DNA of 64,000 nt, taken from positions 18,974 to 82,973 of the IMG/VR virus record IMGVR_UViG_3300004097_000003; one strand, given 5' to 3'. The stretch comes from a virus. Numbering within the stretch: position 1 is the stretch's first letter; each line of letters begins with the position of its first letter. The position numbers and the translations under genes were made by a program. Below the pieces are notes generated by a model that saw only the letters and a list, made by a program, of their open reading frames with translations, was not told where the DNA came from and did not search any database. Positions 8,414 to 18,013 of the stretch are shown here, piece after piece.

Positions 8414-10582
8414 ATGATTAATGAAATTCGTTTAAGGACGTTTACTTCGCAGGTTGGAGAGGATAATGAAGTTCTCTCCAGAGACCCGAAGCAGAACGCT
8501 ATAGAATACGAAGGAGATACAGGTCCCAATACTAGATTAGTTGAGGATGTCGCCTTCAATAAAAAACTAGGTGTACTAACATTCATTAGAAACAACGGTG
8601 AAGTCATTGAAGCAAGCGGGTTCTTAACAGAGGATCAGATAGGGCACGGCCCTAAAGGTAAGGTAGGTAGAATAGGTAAAGCAGGTCGTGATGGTGAAGA
8701 AGGCCGACTAGGTAAAGAAGGACCTGCTGGATGTGAAGGTGCGCAAGGTAATGCGGGCGATAAAGGGATGTCAGGTAGAGATGGTGAGGATGGTCCTGTA
8801 GGTATAGCAGGTACTTCTGGATGTGAAGGAGATGTAGGCCCTGAGGGTGACGAAGGGGATAAAGGTCCTAAAGGATTCCAAGGATCGATGGGTAAAGACG
8901 GGTTAGACTGTATCATAGGCTGTCCTGGACCTAAAGGGGAACAAGGTTTAGGTACTTTTGTAGTACAAAAGGAAACACCTACTGAGGAGCACGTATACTT
9001 ATGGGGCGTTCCTTTTGAGAGCGTTTTACCTGAGTTACCCAAAAAGCCTGATGATATGTCAGCTTCAATCAATTCTATAGTAGTTACTATGACTAAGGAT
9101 AGAGGTACTACTTATACTGCTTCAGGCTCTTTAATAGTGAGCGACTTTAAAGGTGGTGTAGGACCTTTCTCTATCATTTGGACAGGTGACTATAAAGCTA
9201 AGTTAGGTATAACTAAGGATAGTATAAGTAACGACAGCCTAAGATTATCACTTGATGCCTCCGCTGAAATAGAACCAGGTGAGGTTGCTGAGATTGCTGG
9301 CGATGCCGTTGTTACCATAACGGATACGTCAAATGGTAAACAGCTAGTTTTACCTACTACGTATGAATTTAAAGGGAGCAACAGTACGGTAGTTGCTCCT
9401 CCCATATACGGTAACGTACGTGATGCAGCCGTTGTTGAAGGTGATGACTTAAAGTTCTTAGTAACTACTACGAGTCCTTTACTCTCATCAGTACGAATCA
9501 CATATACGCTAAAGTCAGGAACAGCAGGAACCTCCGACTACAAGGATTTGGGTCAAGGTTACATGGACTTAAGCATAGGCGTGGACCAGTTCTACGTTAA
9601 TGTAGAAGCAATACGCGATTCTATACCTAACGAAGATGTGGAAACAATGTCGGTTACTGTTAGTATTCCTGGCGTATCTGAATTAAATGCAGGTGATATG
9701 ACAGCAATAGGTACTATTACTGAGGCTGATAGCCATATAGTACCTATTGTCCTAGGGCCTGCAGTGGTGACGGAGGGAAGTACTGCAAAAATAACCATCA
9801 GGCTAGGTGGTTCTTACATAGAAGGTGTCACCGGCGGCTACGCAGTTAAGTATAGAACATTATCGGATACAGCGGGTACGTCGGACTACGTAGCTCGGTC
9901 TGGGACTCTAACTTTCACCTATAGTTGGGAAGAGAAAGTCATTGAAATAGCAACAATAGATGATTCTATTGTTGAAGCCACTGAGCAGTTTTATTTTGAG
10001 TTGTACGATGCAGGTGCACATCTTGACTTAGGTGGAGATACTAAAAAAGTTACGGTTACAGTTAATGACAATGACGAAACTTATAGGGGTTCTACCGGCG
10101 GTGGGTGTATAGGATGGGGTGCGAAAGTTGAAACGCCTGAAGGTACTACATCTATAGAGACTGTATTGATAGGTGATACTATCCTAGGATACGCTGAGCC
10201 TAGTATGTCAACAAGTGCTAATTCAAACGATCCAGAAGTATTAAACTGGCACGCCCTTGAGTTAAGAGGCAAACGTGCTTGGGTTATGGTTACAAATGCT
10301 AGGCATGATACATACCCTCAATACAAAGTTATCAACGATCTTAACTTAACTTTCGATCATCCTGTCATGACTAAGCGTGATGGCGTATGGCAGTGGCTAC
10401 CTGCCCTGCAAGTTATAGTTAGTGATATTGTCCTAGGCACTGATAGTCAAGAAGTCCCAGTTACAATAGCTACAGAAGTATACAAAGAACTTAAAGTAGT
10501 AGAGCTTGACGTTGAGCCTCACGATGTCTATTATGTTAACGACATACTAGTCCACAATGTGAATAAAATTGTACATAAGTAA
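8414..10582 (+). CDS. Collagen-like/Calx-beta tail protein with C-terminal Hint domain
   Basis: A 722-residue mosaic. Residues 1-78 form the beta N-cap shared with four other genes here (GVLTFIRN, then ASGFLTEDQIGHGPKG). Residues ~79-180 are collagen-like Gly-X-Y triplets with an interruption near 163-168, followed by the shared C-cap (FVVQKETPTEEHVYLWG). Residues ~218-320 look PKD-like. Two Calx-beta domains follow (~335-440 and ~447-555; VTEGSTAKITIRL, VTVTVNDND). Residues 565-715 form a Hint domain: C565 opens block A (CIGWGAKVETPEGTTSIE), LTFDHPVM is block B, and VYYVNDILVHN carries the final His714-Asn715, leaving only seven residues. The virion role is inferred from neighbours; autoprocessing is predicted. 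Confidence 0.75.
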   Translation: MINEIRLRTFTSQVGEDNEVLSRDPKQNAIEYEGDTGPNTRLVEDVAFNKKLGVLTFIRNNGEVIEASGFLTEDQIGHGPKGKVGRIGKAGRDGEEGRLGKEGPAGCEGAQGNAGDKGMSGRDGEDGPVGIAGTSGCEGDVGPEGDEGDKGPKGFQGSMGKDGLDCIIGCPGPKGEQGLGTFVVQKETPTEEHVYLWGVPFESVLPELPKKPDDMSASINSIVVTMTKDRGTTYTASGSLIVSDFKGGVGPFSIIWTGDYKAKLGITKDSISNDSLRLSLDASAEIEPGEVAEIAGDAVVTITDTSNGKQLVLPTTYEFKGSNSTVVAPPIYGNVRDAAVVEGDDLKFLVTTTSPLLSSVRITYTLKSGTAGTSDYKDLGQGYMDLSIGVDQFYVNVEAIRDSIPNEDVETMSVTVSIPGVSELNAGDMTAIGTITEADSHIVPIVLGPAVVTEGSTAKITIRLGGSYIEGVTGGYAVKYRTLSDTAGTSDYVARSGTLTFTYSWEEKVIEIATIDDSIVEATEQFYFELYDAGAHLDLGGDTKKVTVTVNDNDETYRGSTGGGCIGWGAKVETPEGTTSIETVLIGDTILGYAEPSMSTSANSNDPEVLNWHALELRGKRAWVMVTNARHDTYPQYKVINDLNLTFDHPVMTKRDGVWQWLPALQVIVSDIVLGTDSQEVPVTIATEVYKELKVVELDVEPHDVYYVNDILVHNVNKIVHK
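10106..10558 (+). other. Hint (hedgehog/intein-type) autoprocessing domain inside the preceding CDS
   Basis: Encodes residues 565-715 of the collagen-like protein, 151 residues, the size of a mini-intein or bacterial intein-like (BIL) domain without endonuclease. Visible landmarks are the nucleophile Cys at the first position after GGG, the TPEG turn, LTFDHP with the block B histidine, and the terminal HN dipeptide. The residue after the Asn is Val, not Cys, Ser or Thr, so canonical protein splicing is unlikely; cleavage at one or both ends, as in some BIL domains, is the expected chemistry. Confidence 0.72.
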
Positions 10583-10592
10583 GGAGAATTAA

Positions 10593-11225
10593 ATGTTAAC
10601 TAGACCTCCTATGGAATCAGTTAATGCTAACGGTACTGCCAGTCAGACTGACGTTATAGTTAAAGACGGGAAGTTAGCTGCGGGTAACAAAGAAGATAGT
10701 CAAACCGCTGAGGTACAAGATATATTCTTCGATTCTACTGTCGGTATTCTCGTCATAGAGTTTACTAATGGTGAGACTAAGCGTGTATCTGGGTTCCCTA
10801 CGTTCGGAACTATACCGGATGGTCCTGCAGGTCCTACAGGCGACCCTGGTGAAGACGGAAAAGAGGGACGTGACGGACGTGACGGTGAAACAGGAGCACC
10901 TGGATGCTTCGGGCCTATTGGACCTAAAGGAGTAGAGGGTGATCCCGGACGCAATGGCGAAGATGGAGCACCCGGAGCACCTGGACCTAAAGGCTGTCCT
11001 GGTCCAGCAGGTAATAAGGGACCTAAAGGGGAACCTGGAGATGTGGGGGAACCTGGAGTACAAGGACCTCCAGGTGATACAGGTCCTCAAGGCCCTGAGG
11101 GTGAGCGTGGTCCAGCAGGTAAAATCAACTATATCATAAGTACATCAGACCCAGGAACTAGCGCAGGTGCTGGCAGTATATGGATTAATCCTAACATTAC
11201 AGAAACCAGCCCGGCTTGGCCGTAG
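10593..11225 (+). CDS. Short collagen-like fibre protein
   Basis: 210 residues beginning MLTRPP, with the shared beta N-cap ([18 protein letters not shown]) to residue ~76, an almost uninterrupted Gly-X-Y stretch of about 33 triplets (~77-176) rich in GPKG, GEPG and GEDG, and a C-cap ending GSIWINP. Such proteins form trimeric rods. The start follows AAGGAGAATTAA, a strong ribosome site, ten bases after the Hint-containing gene. The triplets are rich in charged K/E/D side chains that could stabilise a bacterial-type triple helix without hydroxyproline. Its place in the fibre cluster suggests a virion appendage. Confidence 0.75.
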   Translation: MLTRPPMESVNANGTASQTDVIVKDGKLAAGNKEDSQTAEVQDIFFDSTVGILVIEFTNGETKRVSGFPTFGTIPDGPAGPTGDPGEDGKEGRDGRDGETGAPGCFGPIGPKGVEGDPGRNGEDGAPGAPGPKGCPGPAGNKGPKGEPGDVGEPGVQGPPGDTGPQGPEGERGPAGKINYIISTSDPGTSAGAGSIWINPNITETSPAWP

Positions 11226-11233
11226 GAGTTAGT

Positions 11234-12301
11234 ATGAGTGACGTTAAAACCAATATGCTAGATATCGGACATATTAGCGGTGACTTACGAGTCCAAGATG
11301 GAACGCTTAAAATTGTCCCTGATTCTATGACGCCTAATGGCAATGTTACAGGATATATTGATAAAACAGGAGTCTTGACTATTGACATACCTGGCCACGG
11401 TACTATACAAGCAAACGGATTCCTAACGCGTGCTGATATCGGTCAGGGGCATGAAGGCAATAGGGGAAATGAAGGCAGTAATGGAACTGACGGATCGATA
11501 GGATTAGATGGCTCCAAAGGTGTTATAGGTGATAGGGGAGAAGTAGGTAGTAGAGGCGTACCTGGAGTAAGAGGACCCAGAGGCATGCAAGGCAGTTTTG
11601 GCCAAAATGGCAATAGTGGTGCGGAGGGAGTTAAAGGAGATGACGCCTTTGTTAATATGTTTATACAGGAGTCAGACCCAGGGGCTCCAGGCGCAGGCGC
11701 AGTATGGGTTAAACCTATATACACCCACCTGCAAGAAGCCATTGCTGATATACAAGCCAATTGTAGTAGTGATGAAGATGAAGATACAGAGGAATTACCA
11801 GTCATTGAAGGTGATTCGGAATCACATCCTTATACAAGTGATGGACATGCTACAGGTAGCTTAGTCGTTTACTTCGATACAAGTACGTACACCACTTTAG
11901 AAGACAGCGGTAAGGAATTCATACGTGTAGAAGAAGAAGAAAGATTCATACTAATACTTAGACTACTTTCGCCGTTACCTATTGATGCTGTATTCCAAGT
12001 GAAACTTAGAGAGGACCCTACTAATATTGCATGGGCGGGATTCAAATGGGATTCAGATGACGCTAAGGGTACTGTAGAAAGAACACTTACAATACCAGCA
12101 GGTAAGTTAGTCTCTGATGAACTTACCGCTTACGTTCCTGAGGATTGGGTAATCGCAAGCGATAGCGGTTATGGCGAACTTGCAATTTCGTCCGATTCAG
12201 GTAACAATCAAATAATGATTGACGAAAGTACGTACCAATTTGTCAGTGATTCCCCCAAATTGAACTATATTAAGATGCGAGTCTATCCTAAGATTTCGTA
12301 G
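11234..12301 (+). CDS. Collagen-like fibre protein with C-terminal beta domain
   Basis: 355 residues from the ATG at 11234, preferred over an upstream TTG at 11216 because GTAGGAGTT lies just before it. It carries the shared N-cap (GVLTIDIPGHGTIQANGF), about 22 Gly-X-Y triplets (GNRGNEGSNGTDG onward), the C-cap (SDPGAPGAGAVWVKP), a short acidic linker (SSDEDEDTEE) and a ~150-residue beta-sandwich C-terminal domain with no family I recognise. It overlaps no neighbour and sits between two other collagen-like genes. The C-terminal domain may be a distal binding tip. A virion fibre role is inferred. Confidence 0.7.
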   Translation: MSDVKTNMLDIGHISGDLRVQDGTLKIVPDSMTPNGNVTGYIDKTGVLTIDIPGHGTIQANGFLTRADIGQGHEGNRGNEGSNGTDGSIGLDGSKGVIGDRGEVGSRGVPGVRGPRGMQGSFGQNGNSGAEGVKGDDAFVNMFIQESDPGAPGAGAVWVKPIYTHLQEAIADIQANCSSDEDEDTEELPVIEGDSESHPYTSDGHATGSLVVYFDTSTYTTLEDSGKEFIRVEEEERFILILRLLSPLPIDAVFQVKLREDPTNIAWAGFKWDSDDAKGTVERTLTIPAGKLVSDELTAYVPEDWVIASDSGYGELAISSDSGNNQIMIDESTYQFVSDSPKLNYIKMRVYPKIS

Positions 12302-12334
12302 TATTACATAATTTTCTAAACACGTGAGGTGCTT

Positions 12335-12826
12335 ATGTTAACAAGACCACCACTAAATGCAATTGATGCTGGAGCCGAAAGCGGTGACGTAACTTCAAAT
12401 GCACTTAATCTACAAGTAGAATCTATTGACGATAGTATAGCGACTGAGCTTGGTGCTAAATACGATTCAGTCAATGGCTCTCTAGTTATATCATTCCCAG
12501 GATACCCACACCTTAGGATAAACGGCTTCATGACGCCTATTCATATTAAAGAAGGCAGACAAGGTAAACCTGGGTATGAAGGCAGAGAAGGAATCGAAGG
12601 CACTATAGGATCTGACGGAGAGCAAGGCCAGCAAGGATGTTTAGGCCCAGAGGGTCCTCAGGGACGTCCAGGTCAACGTGGACCTAGAGGTCAGATGGGT
12701 TCTCAAGGTGAGATTGGTCCTACGGGTCCTGATGGGGCTAAAGGAGAGCCTGGAGAATTTCTAGTCTATATACAGAACGACGAACCCGTAGGGGTGGAGC
12801 ACGGTGCGCTGTGGGTGAAACAATAA
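12335..12826 (+). CDS. Small collagen-like fibre protein
   Basis: 163 residues from the ATG at 12335, chosen over a GTG at 12329 because the shared MLTRPP start falls there with GTGAGGTG upstream. Organisation is minimal: N-cap (GSLVISFPGYPHLRINGF), roughly 23 Gly-X-Y triplets (GRQGKPGYEGREG onward) and a short C-cap (GVEHGALWVKQ) at the very C terminus. It is the simplest member of the family here and shows where the two caps end. The following gene starts after 12 bases. Confidence 0.72.
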   Translation: MLTRPPLNAIDAGAESGDVTSNALNLQVESIDDSIATELGAKYDSVNGSLVISFPGYPHLRINGFMTPIHIKEGRQGKPGYEGREGIEGTIGSDGEQGQQGCLGPEGPQGRPGQRGPRGQMGSQGEIGPTGPDGAKGEPGEFLVYIQNDEPVGVEHGALWVKQ

Positions 12827-12838
12827 TTAGGAACTAAT

Positions 12839-15496
12839 ATGGCACTTAACTTAGAACTATCAAGTTCGAATGAAAAGTCAGTACTATACGATGGTGAGTA
12901 CGGAGATTTAGACTACATAGAAAGCTCCTTAACTTTATATTTTAGTGTAGAAGGAACTAGCTCGTATTCTGTTACGATTATCGATGCGGATACAGGAAAC
13001 GACCAGACGTCTATCGTACAAGTCGGTCAGGGAACACTAACCATAGACCTTCGTATTCTAAAAAGTTATTTCACAATAGGTACTACCGTATTCGGTGGTA
13101 CTGTTGTGTTACAGATAGACGATAATGATAGTACTGATACTGGTCAGTTTAACATCGACTTCCATTTCGCCGTTACAAATAACGCAGTATACGTGGCTCC
13201 AGTGACATTCGGCCTCAGTACAAACGGTATTGCCATTAGTACTGAGTTACAGCGCAGTAGTGGTATTGATTTCGTTGAGCGCGCCGCGTATCCTACGGTA
13301 GAAGTACTTGGAGGCTCAGGTCCTTTCGAGTACACTTGGGTTCCTGCAAACTTTGAACACTTCTTAATAGAATCAGTAGAAGGTCTTGATACAGACAAAC
13401 CTACCGTAAACTATAAACTCGATGTTGCGTCGGACCTACCTGAAGAACTATTTAATTCCGATGGAGGCAAGTGGACTCAGACAGGTATATTTAACGTAAG
13501 CGTTCGAGATACCAGTAACGGTGATATCTCGTTAGGAGAAGTATCCTGGAGCTTCACTGTTAGTGTACAGGAGGAGGAAAGAGGCGACTCGGTAGTTAAA
13601 GAAAGCAGAATCATACCAGGACGATTTAGAGTACGAAACCCTCTCAATAGCTTCTGGTATGACTTATGTTATTATGAAATGTACGTCTTTGATAAAGATT
13701 ACCTACAGTGGATTAGACTATTCCCTAATAAGGTGTTTGTGCGCGATGGAGGCAGCAGTGATTGGATTGAAATAGGTTGCATTACTGATACTTCCTATGA
13801 CGACCCTTGTGCAGGCTTCGGGTCAGGTACCGATTGTTCAGGTGAACCTCAAGATCCTCTTGCGGGATCTGGTGATGGATTTGGTTCTAATGGTCCTTCA
13901 TACGATGTCGATACAGGATATCCTGCAGGCTTTGATATGCCTGACAGCTCACTCGGTGGCTACGGTATTAAGATTGCACCTAAAGCCACTGGTTACGATA
14001 CTCCGGTAGGTTACATAATGCAGCGTCCCGGACTACAGTCGGAAGAATCTTATGATCCTACAGGTCTATCTGCCGATGAAGGCGCTCACGGTAAGTATAA
14101 TAGTCCTAACTTAAATGGAGCCAGCACTTGGGGTAGAGGTGCAGCGGTTACTGAGACTATATATGAATTACCTGCACAGAATGGTTATTACGAACTTCTC
14201 TATGCTGCTTACGATTCCGTTAGTATCGATGTTTACTACGTAGGTCAGCGAGTAGCTACAACATGTGGACCTGTGCCTAAGTTGACGCGAGGTCTATTGA
14301 CGTTTAATGTTAACATAGCGACAGGTCTAGGTGAAAGACGTATCATGATTAGGGTACGTGGTGCCGAGGATGTTAGATGGGCTTACCAAGTAGTAGGTCC
14401 TAAAGCTTCACCTGTGCTACAAGATTTCGATAACCAAGACGATGATGATTACGCAAATATCAATGAGTTTCTTTACGAAGAATCTGAAATGATGCAAACC
14501 CAGTACATAGGTACGCCTATGTTTCCTGCACCCTGTCACGGCACTGTAGGTAATGTAGATCAGACGTTTCCTTGGGCATTATCTGATAGAATTGAGACGC
14601 AAAACTGGTTTGAGTACTATCACTATGTCGGCGAAAACGGGGGTCCAATGGTGCTCGATTTTAGCTCATGGGCAGCCGCTGACTACGTTGAAATCTGGCA
14701 AAATGGGGTTCGGATAGCTACATCTCAAGATTATAACCAAACTCCAGGCTATGTTGATTTTATATATGAAGCCCGTGAAGGCGTTCAAGATATAATGGTT
14801 AGAGTGCATACAGAATCAAAAGGTATGGGTCAAGATTTAAGTACTTGGTACTATACACTATTCTGCCCTAACGCAATTGGCCACAGAAGACAACCATGGC
14901 CTTGTGGGCCTGACGTTATATACAGCATGGGACATCCTGCCACAGAGGATAACTTTGATATAGATAACGGCGTCGAGCGTGGTGCCTTTAAAGTATACAT
15001 GCGAGAGTGTACGGCTACTACATTAGTTAGAGTATTCAATAGAGACGGAGACTTGATAACGTCGATGACGGGCGAAGGTGACTTCGATGTAGAGGCTTTC
15101 AATTTCGATGTGGTTACAGGAGAAGTACATAAGGATATATATGTACGTGTTGAGACTTCTATAGGGCATGGTTGGCAATACACCGTAAGTTGTCCAGTAC
15201 CTTTACTTGATATAATACTAAAACCTGTAGACCCAAGTGTAGAGTGGTCTATAACCGATGAAATTATACAGGACGATTCTGAGTATGTCGAACTTATCGT
15301 AAGCATAAACAAAGCCCAATTGGTTGATAGGTCTATTGATTGGGCTACTAGCAACGACACTGCGTATGACCTAACGGACTACTGTGCTGCTAACGGAACT
15401 GTGACAATACCTGCTGGACAGACTAGTATTAAGATTCAAATTAATTTAGCTCCTTGTGATGCTGAGGATGAGGATGAGGATGCACCTAGCACCTGA
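12839..15496 (+). CDS. Large adhesin-like virion protein with repeated beta domains
   Basis: 885 residues. The N-terminal third contains a PKD-like segment (GGSGPFEYTW and VRDTSNGD) whose pattern also occurs in the Hint-containing protein. Residues ~330-400 are Gly/Asp/Ser/Pro-rich. Three related beta-sandwich units of ~100-120 residues follow (ending in IRVRGAEDVRWAYQVVG, VRVHTESKG...WYYTLFCP and VRVETSIGHGWQYTVSCP). The C terminus begins a Calx-beta domain (LIVSINKAQL, TVTIPAGQTSIKI) but stops in an acidic EDEDEDAPST tail before the usual second half. It is probably a receptor-binding or decorating protein; no enzyme motif was seen. Confidence 0.5.
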   Translation: MALNLELSSSNEKSVLYDGEYGDLDYIESSLTLYFSVEGTSSYSVTIIDADTGNDQTSIVQVGQGTLTIDLRILKSYFTIGTTVFGGTVVLQIDDNDSTDTGQFNIDFHFAVTNNAVYVAPVTFGLSTNGIAISTELQRSSGIDFVERAAYPTVEVLGGSGPFEYTWVPANFEHFLIESVEGLDTDKPTVNYKLDVASDLPEELFNSDGGKWTQTGIFNVSVRDTSNGDISLGEVSWSFTVSVQEEERGDSVVKESRIIPGRFRVRNPLNSFWYDLCYYEMYVFDKDYLQWIRLFPNKVFVRDGGSSDWIEIGCITDTSYDDPCAGFGSGTDCSGEPQDPLAGSGDGFGSNGPSYDVDTGYPAGFDMPDSSLGGYGIKIAPKATGYDTPVGYIMQRPGLQSEESYDPTGLSADEGAHGKYNSPNLNGASTWGRGAAVTETIYELPAQNGYYELLYAAYDSVSIDVYYVGQRVATTCGPVPKLTRGLLTFNVNIATGLGERRIMIRVRGAEDVRWAYQVVGPKASPVLQDFDNQDDDDYANINEFLYEESEMMQTQYIGTPMFPAPCHGTVGNVDQTFPWALSDRIETQNWFEYYHYVGENGGPMVLDFSSWAAADYVEIWQNGVRIATSQDYNQTPGYVDFIYEAREGVQDIMVRVHTESKGMGQDLSTWYYTLFCPNAIGHRRQPWPCGPDVIYSMGHPATEDNFDIDNGVERGAFKVYMRECTATTLVRVFNRDGDLITSMTGEGDFDVEAFNFDVVTGEVHKDIYVRVETSIGHGWQYTVSCPVPLLDIILKPVDPSVEWSITDEIIQDDSEYVELIVSINKAQLVDRSIDWATSNDTAYDLTDYCAANGTVTIPAGQTSIKIQINLAPCDAEDEDEDAPST

Positions 15497-15652
15497 TACT
15501 TTCCTAGCTACTATACGTAAAGCTTTTGAATCTGTAATACCATTTATGTGATTTGATAACCATACAGTCATAAAGTATTAGGGAGTAAGGAGTTAGTAGA
15601 CCTTGCAGGTAAGTCAGGTAAATGGTGGCAAGTACTTAATTAAGGAATTATA

Positions 15653-17446
15653 ATGGCAAAACGATTTCATGTTGACTTAGCGAATCCTAGTTTCGGAGTC
15701 ATAGAAAAAGGTAAAGGAATTGTAACGATTCTGGAGGTAGCTGAACCTTTACCTCCAGAGCGGCCTGAACCCGAACTAGTAAATGAATACATCTGGGAAT
15801 GTATATTTGAAAACTTAGATGGTGATGAGGTGAAGTCTGTACCTCATAATAGCGAAGAAGGCTACGAGTATATGATAGCCCATATAGATCTAGAAGGTGA
15901 TAACGAGATTACTTGGAGCCACGTAGCTAGATTTATAGGGGACAATCCCACAGGTACACCTATGGCGCAGAATATAGATAGTGGTGTAGGCGTGAGTGAC
16001 AATTTTGGTATATTTATAGATACGTCCAACGGTAGTTCTATAATAATTAAAATTATGCGTAGACCTCTACCTGTAGCTGCCGACGAAGACAGCAGAGTAA
16101 CAGGAAATGAGTTCGTCCGTGTTAGCGGAAATGACTTAAGCTACCAGTGGGATTTAAACTACGAATACTACATAACCTGTACTTATGGCACACTATCTAA
16201 CTATACAGGAACTATAATTACCGATGAAGTATCCTACGGCTATTCGAGCATAGATAAATCAACTGCTTGGATAGCAAACATCGATCAGGATAGGAAGAAG
16301 TGGGTAGGGTTTGGACATAAATCATCAGAGCCTGGTAATAAATCTTATCGTACAGTAGTTACAAAGAGATGTGACTTACACAGCGTATGGCGCAGGCCTT
16401 GGTCGGCATCTAGCCTTCCAGCTAGTGAGTTTGCCAATGAGCATAAACGTGTTAAGAATAACATGGATAGTCCTTCTACTACTTTAACGTTCGACTGGAA
16501 AGATAACAAAGAATACCTCGTCATGATGGCGGATACTTCTTCTGACAACGAGGTAGCTTGCGCTAAAGTGTATACTACTCCTGGTCTGTTAGAAGTACCA
16601 GGCGTAACTAGACATAAATCAGGTATTGCTGCACCTGGTGGTAACCCATCATGGATAGAATTCCTACAGACCAGCGTAGGCGGTAGTAAAAAGATAGAGG
16701 CGCACCACGGATATATATTAAATATACTCGAAAGAGATATGTTCTATGACCCTGGGACGTGCGGCGCTGAAGGTTTCGTAGGTCCTGTTAGCTCTATTTC
16801 ATCTTTAGCTAGTATTAACACAATAGGTAAAATCGCGTTTATGTCTGACACCCCAGGTATTACAAAATACGGGGCTTCGGCTACAGACGGTTCAGCTTTG
16901 GAAGTTGAGGCTTATATAGGGGACTGGACAGGCAATGTACCCGATGTATACAATGATAAGTATACTAGCGATATTCAAGGTATAGCGATACCTTATAGTT
17001 ACGGTGGGGGTATCGCTAGTAACATGACGCCTTCCGATCCGTATCTAGCCGAGTCAAAATCTACGGCTTGGAGAGGCTGGTACCTATCCGTCATAGACGA
17101 AACTGAACACACTTCTGGTATTAAGTACAGTAAGATAACGAGTATCGATATTAACAAGTACGTAGATGGCCACACTTTAGTAATAAGGTGTGAGGACTCT
17201 GCTGATGGTGATTATACGCTTGAGAGTAATTCCTCGATAGTGGACAACAACACAGGACGCTCCGTTAGCCTTAGTGATATCTACGGAATCAGAACTAAAG
17301 CATTACACATAGGATTTCAAGATACCTTAGCAAGAAATCAGTCAGGAATGGATGCTGAGGTTACTATTGCTATTGAATTTGAATTTCATGATGGTACGAT
17401 GTTTTCACATACATTGACTCTTGCCGCTAATAGTGAAATATATTAA
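15653..17446 (+). CDS. Virion-associated protein of unknown function
   Basis: 597 residues, starting behind TTAAGGAATTATA. I do not recognise a family. It is mixed beta-rich, with no signal peptide, no coiled coil and scattered cysteines. Tryptophan-rich stretches (STAWIANIDQDRKKWVGFGH; WRRPWSAS; STAWRGWYLSVID) suggest a globular binding domain. Location between adhesin-like genes and the tight link to the next gene suggest a tail or receptor-binding component. Confidence 0.5.
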   Translation: MAKRFHVDLANPSFGVIEKGKGIVTILEVAEPLPPERPEPELVNEYIWECIFENLDGDEVKSVPHNSEEGYEYMIAHIDLEGDNEITWSHVARFIGDNPTGTPMAQNIDSGVGVSDNFGIFIDTSNGSSIIIKIMRRPLPVAADEDSRVTGNEFVRVSGNDLSYQWDLNYEYYITCTYGTLSNYTGTIITDEVSYGYSSIDKSTAWIANIDQDRKKWVGFGHKSSEPGNKSYRTVVTKRCDLHSVWRRPWSASSLPASEFANEHKRVKNNMDSPSTTLTFDWKDNKEYLVMMADTSSDNEVACAKVYTTPGLLEVPGVTRHKSGIAAPGGNPSWIEFLQTSVGGSKKIEAHHGYILNILERDMFYDPGTCGAEGFVGPVSSISSLASINTIGKIAFMSDTPGITKYGASATDGSALEVEAYIGDWTGNVPDVYNDKYTSDIQGIAIPYSYGGGIASNMTPSDPYLAESKSTAWRGWYLSVIDETEHTSGIKYSKITSIDINKYVDGHTLVIRCEDSADGDYTLESNSSIVDNNTGRSVSLSDIYGIRTKALHIGFQDTLARNQSGMDAEVTIAIEFEFHDGTMFSHTLTLAANSEIY

Positions 17447-17456
17447 GGAGATTACT

Positions 17457-18011
17457 TTGCCTACTGTTCAAAAACATTGGCTAGTTAACGAATTGGACAT
17501 TAATACTTATGACGGAAGTTATCAAGTAGAAGGTGTCCCTTACGTTAAGAACCAAAGCTGTGGCTTTATCATTAAACCTAATTGGGGACTTAGTGTTGAC
17601 GTAGTTAGCGGTAAGACTATCTTGGGTCCTAAAAAAGGTAACTTAATGTTAGCTATAATACCGGATAGTACATTACATAAGTCCGAGTGGCTAGAAGGCC
17701 AGACGTCAGGTGTTATCGACATAGGGCGTTTTCATTACGAAGATAGCCAAAGCTACGACTTCACTATTGTATCCAAAAGGGAATCAGGTAAAGGAATAGT
17801 CGTACCTCCAGTAGGGACGCATAGCTTTAAGCAAGATGTATATTCATGGCTTAAATCCCCAGATGCTGCGGTATTTTCTTTCGAAATACATTTGGTAATT
17901 GATGACACAACGGATTATATACAAGAGTTCACTCCGTTATTAGTTAATTTAATAAAAACTCAGAAGTCCAGCAATATAGGCTTCCACGCCGAAGACAAAA
18001 TAGAGGTATAG
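17457..18011 (+). CDS. Small virion-region protein, TTG start
   Basis: 184 residues from the TTG at 17457, chosen because ATTAAGGAGATTAC gives an excellent ribosome site directly before it; an upstream ATG in the same frame would overlap the previous gene and lacks one. The protein (MPTVQKHWLVNELDINTYDG) appears to be a single beta-rich domain with no recognised family. It ends two bases before the next ATG. A tail function is inferred from context only. Confidence 0.5.
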   Translation: MPTVQKHWLVNELDINTYDGSYQVEGVPYVKNQSCGFIIKPNWGLSVDVVSGKTILGPKKGNLMLAIIPDSTLHKSEWLEGQTSGVIDIGRFHYEDSQSYDFTIVSKRESGKGIVVPPVGTHSFKQDVYSWLKSPDAAVFSFEIHLVIDDTTDYIQEFTPLLVNLIKTQKSSNIGFHAEDKIEV

Positions 18012-18013
18012 TA

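Noticed and set aside
8635-9072. Minus-strand Pro/Ser/Leu-rich 145-residue frame
   Set aside because: It is the antisense shadow of the Gly-X-Y coding stretch; similar shadows occur opposite every collagen-like gene (for example 11443-11805).
10106-10582. A full splicing intein in the collagen-like protein
   Set aside because: The residue after His-Asn is Val and only seven residues follow, so there is no real C-extein and no acceptor nucleophile.
15560-15643. Short open stretch ending KSGKWWQVLN as a small gene
   Set aside because: It has no ATG, GTG or TTG start in frame and follows a stop, so it is kept only as a possible remnant.
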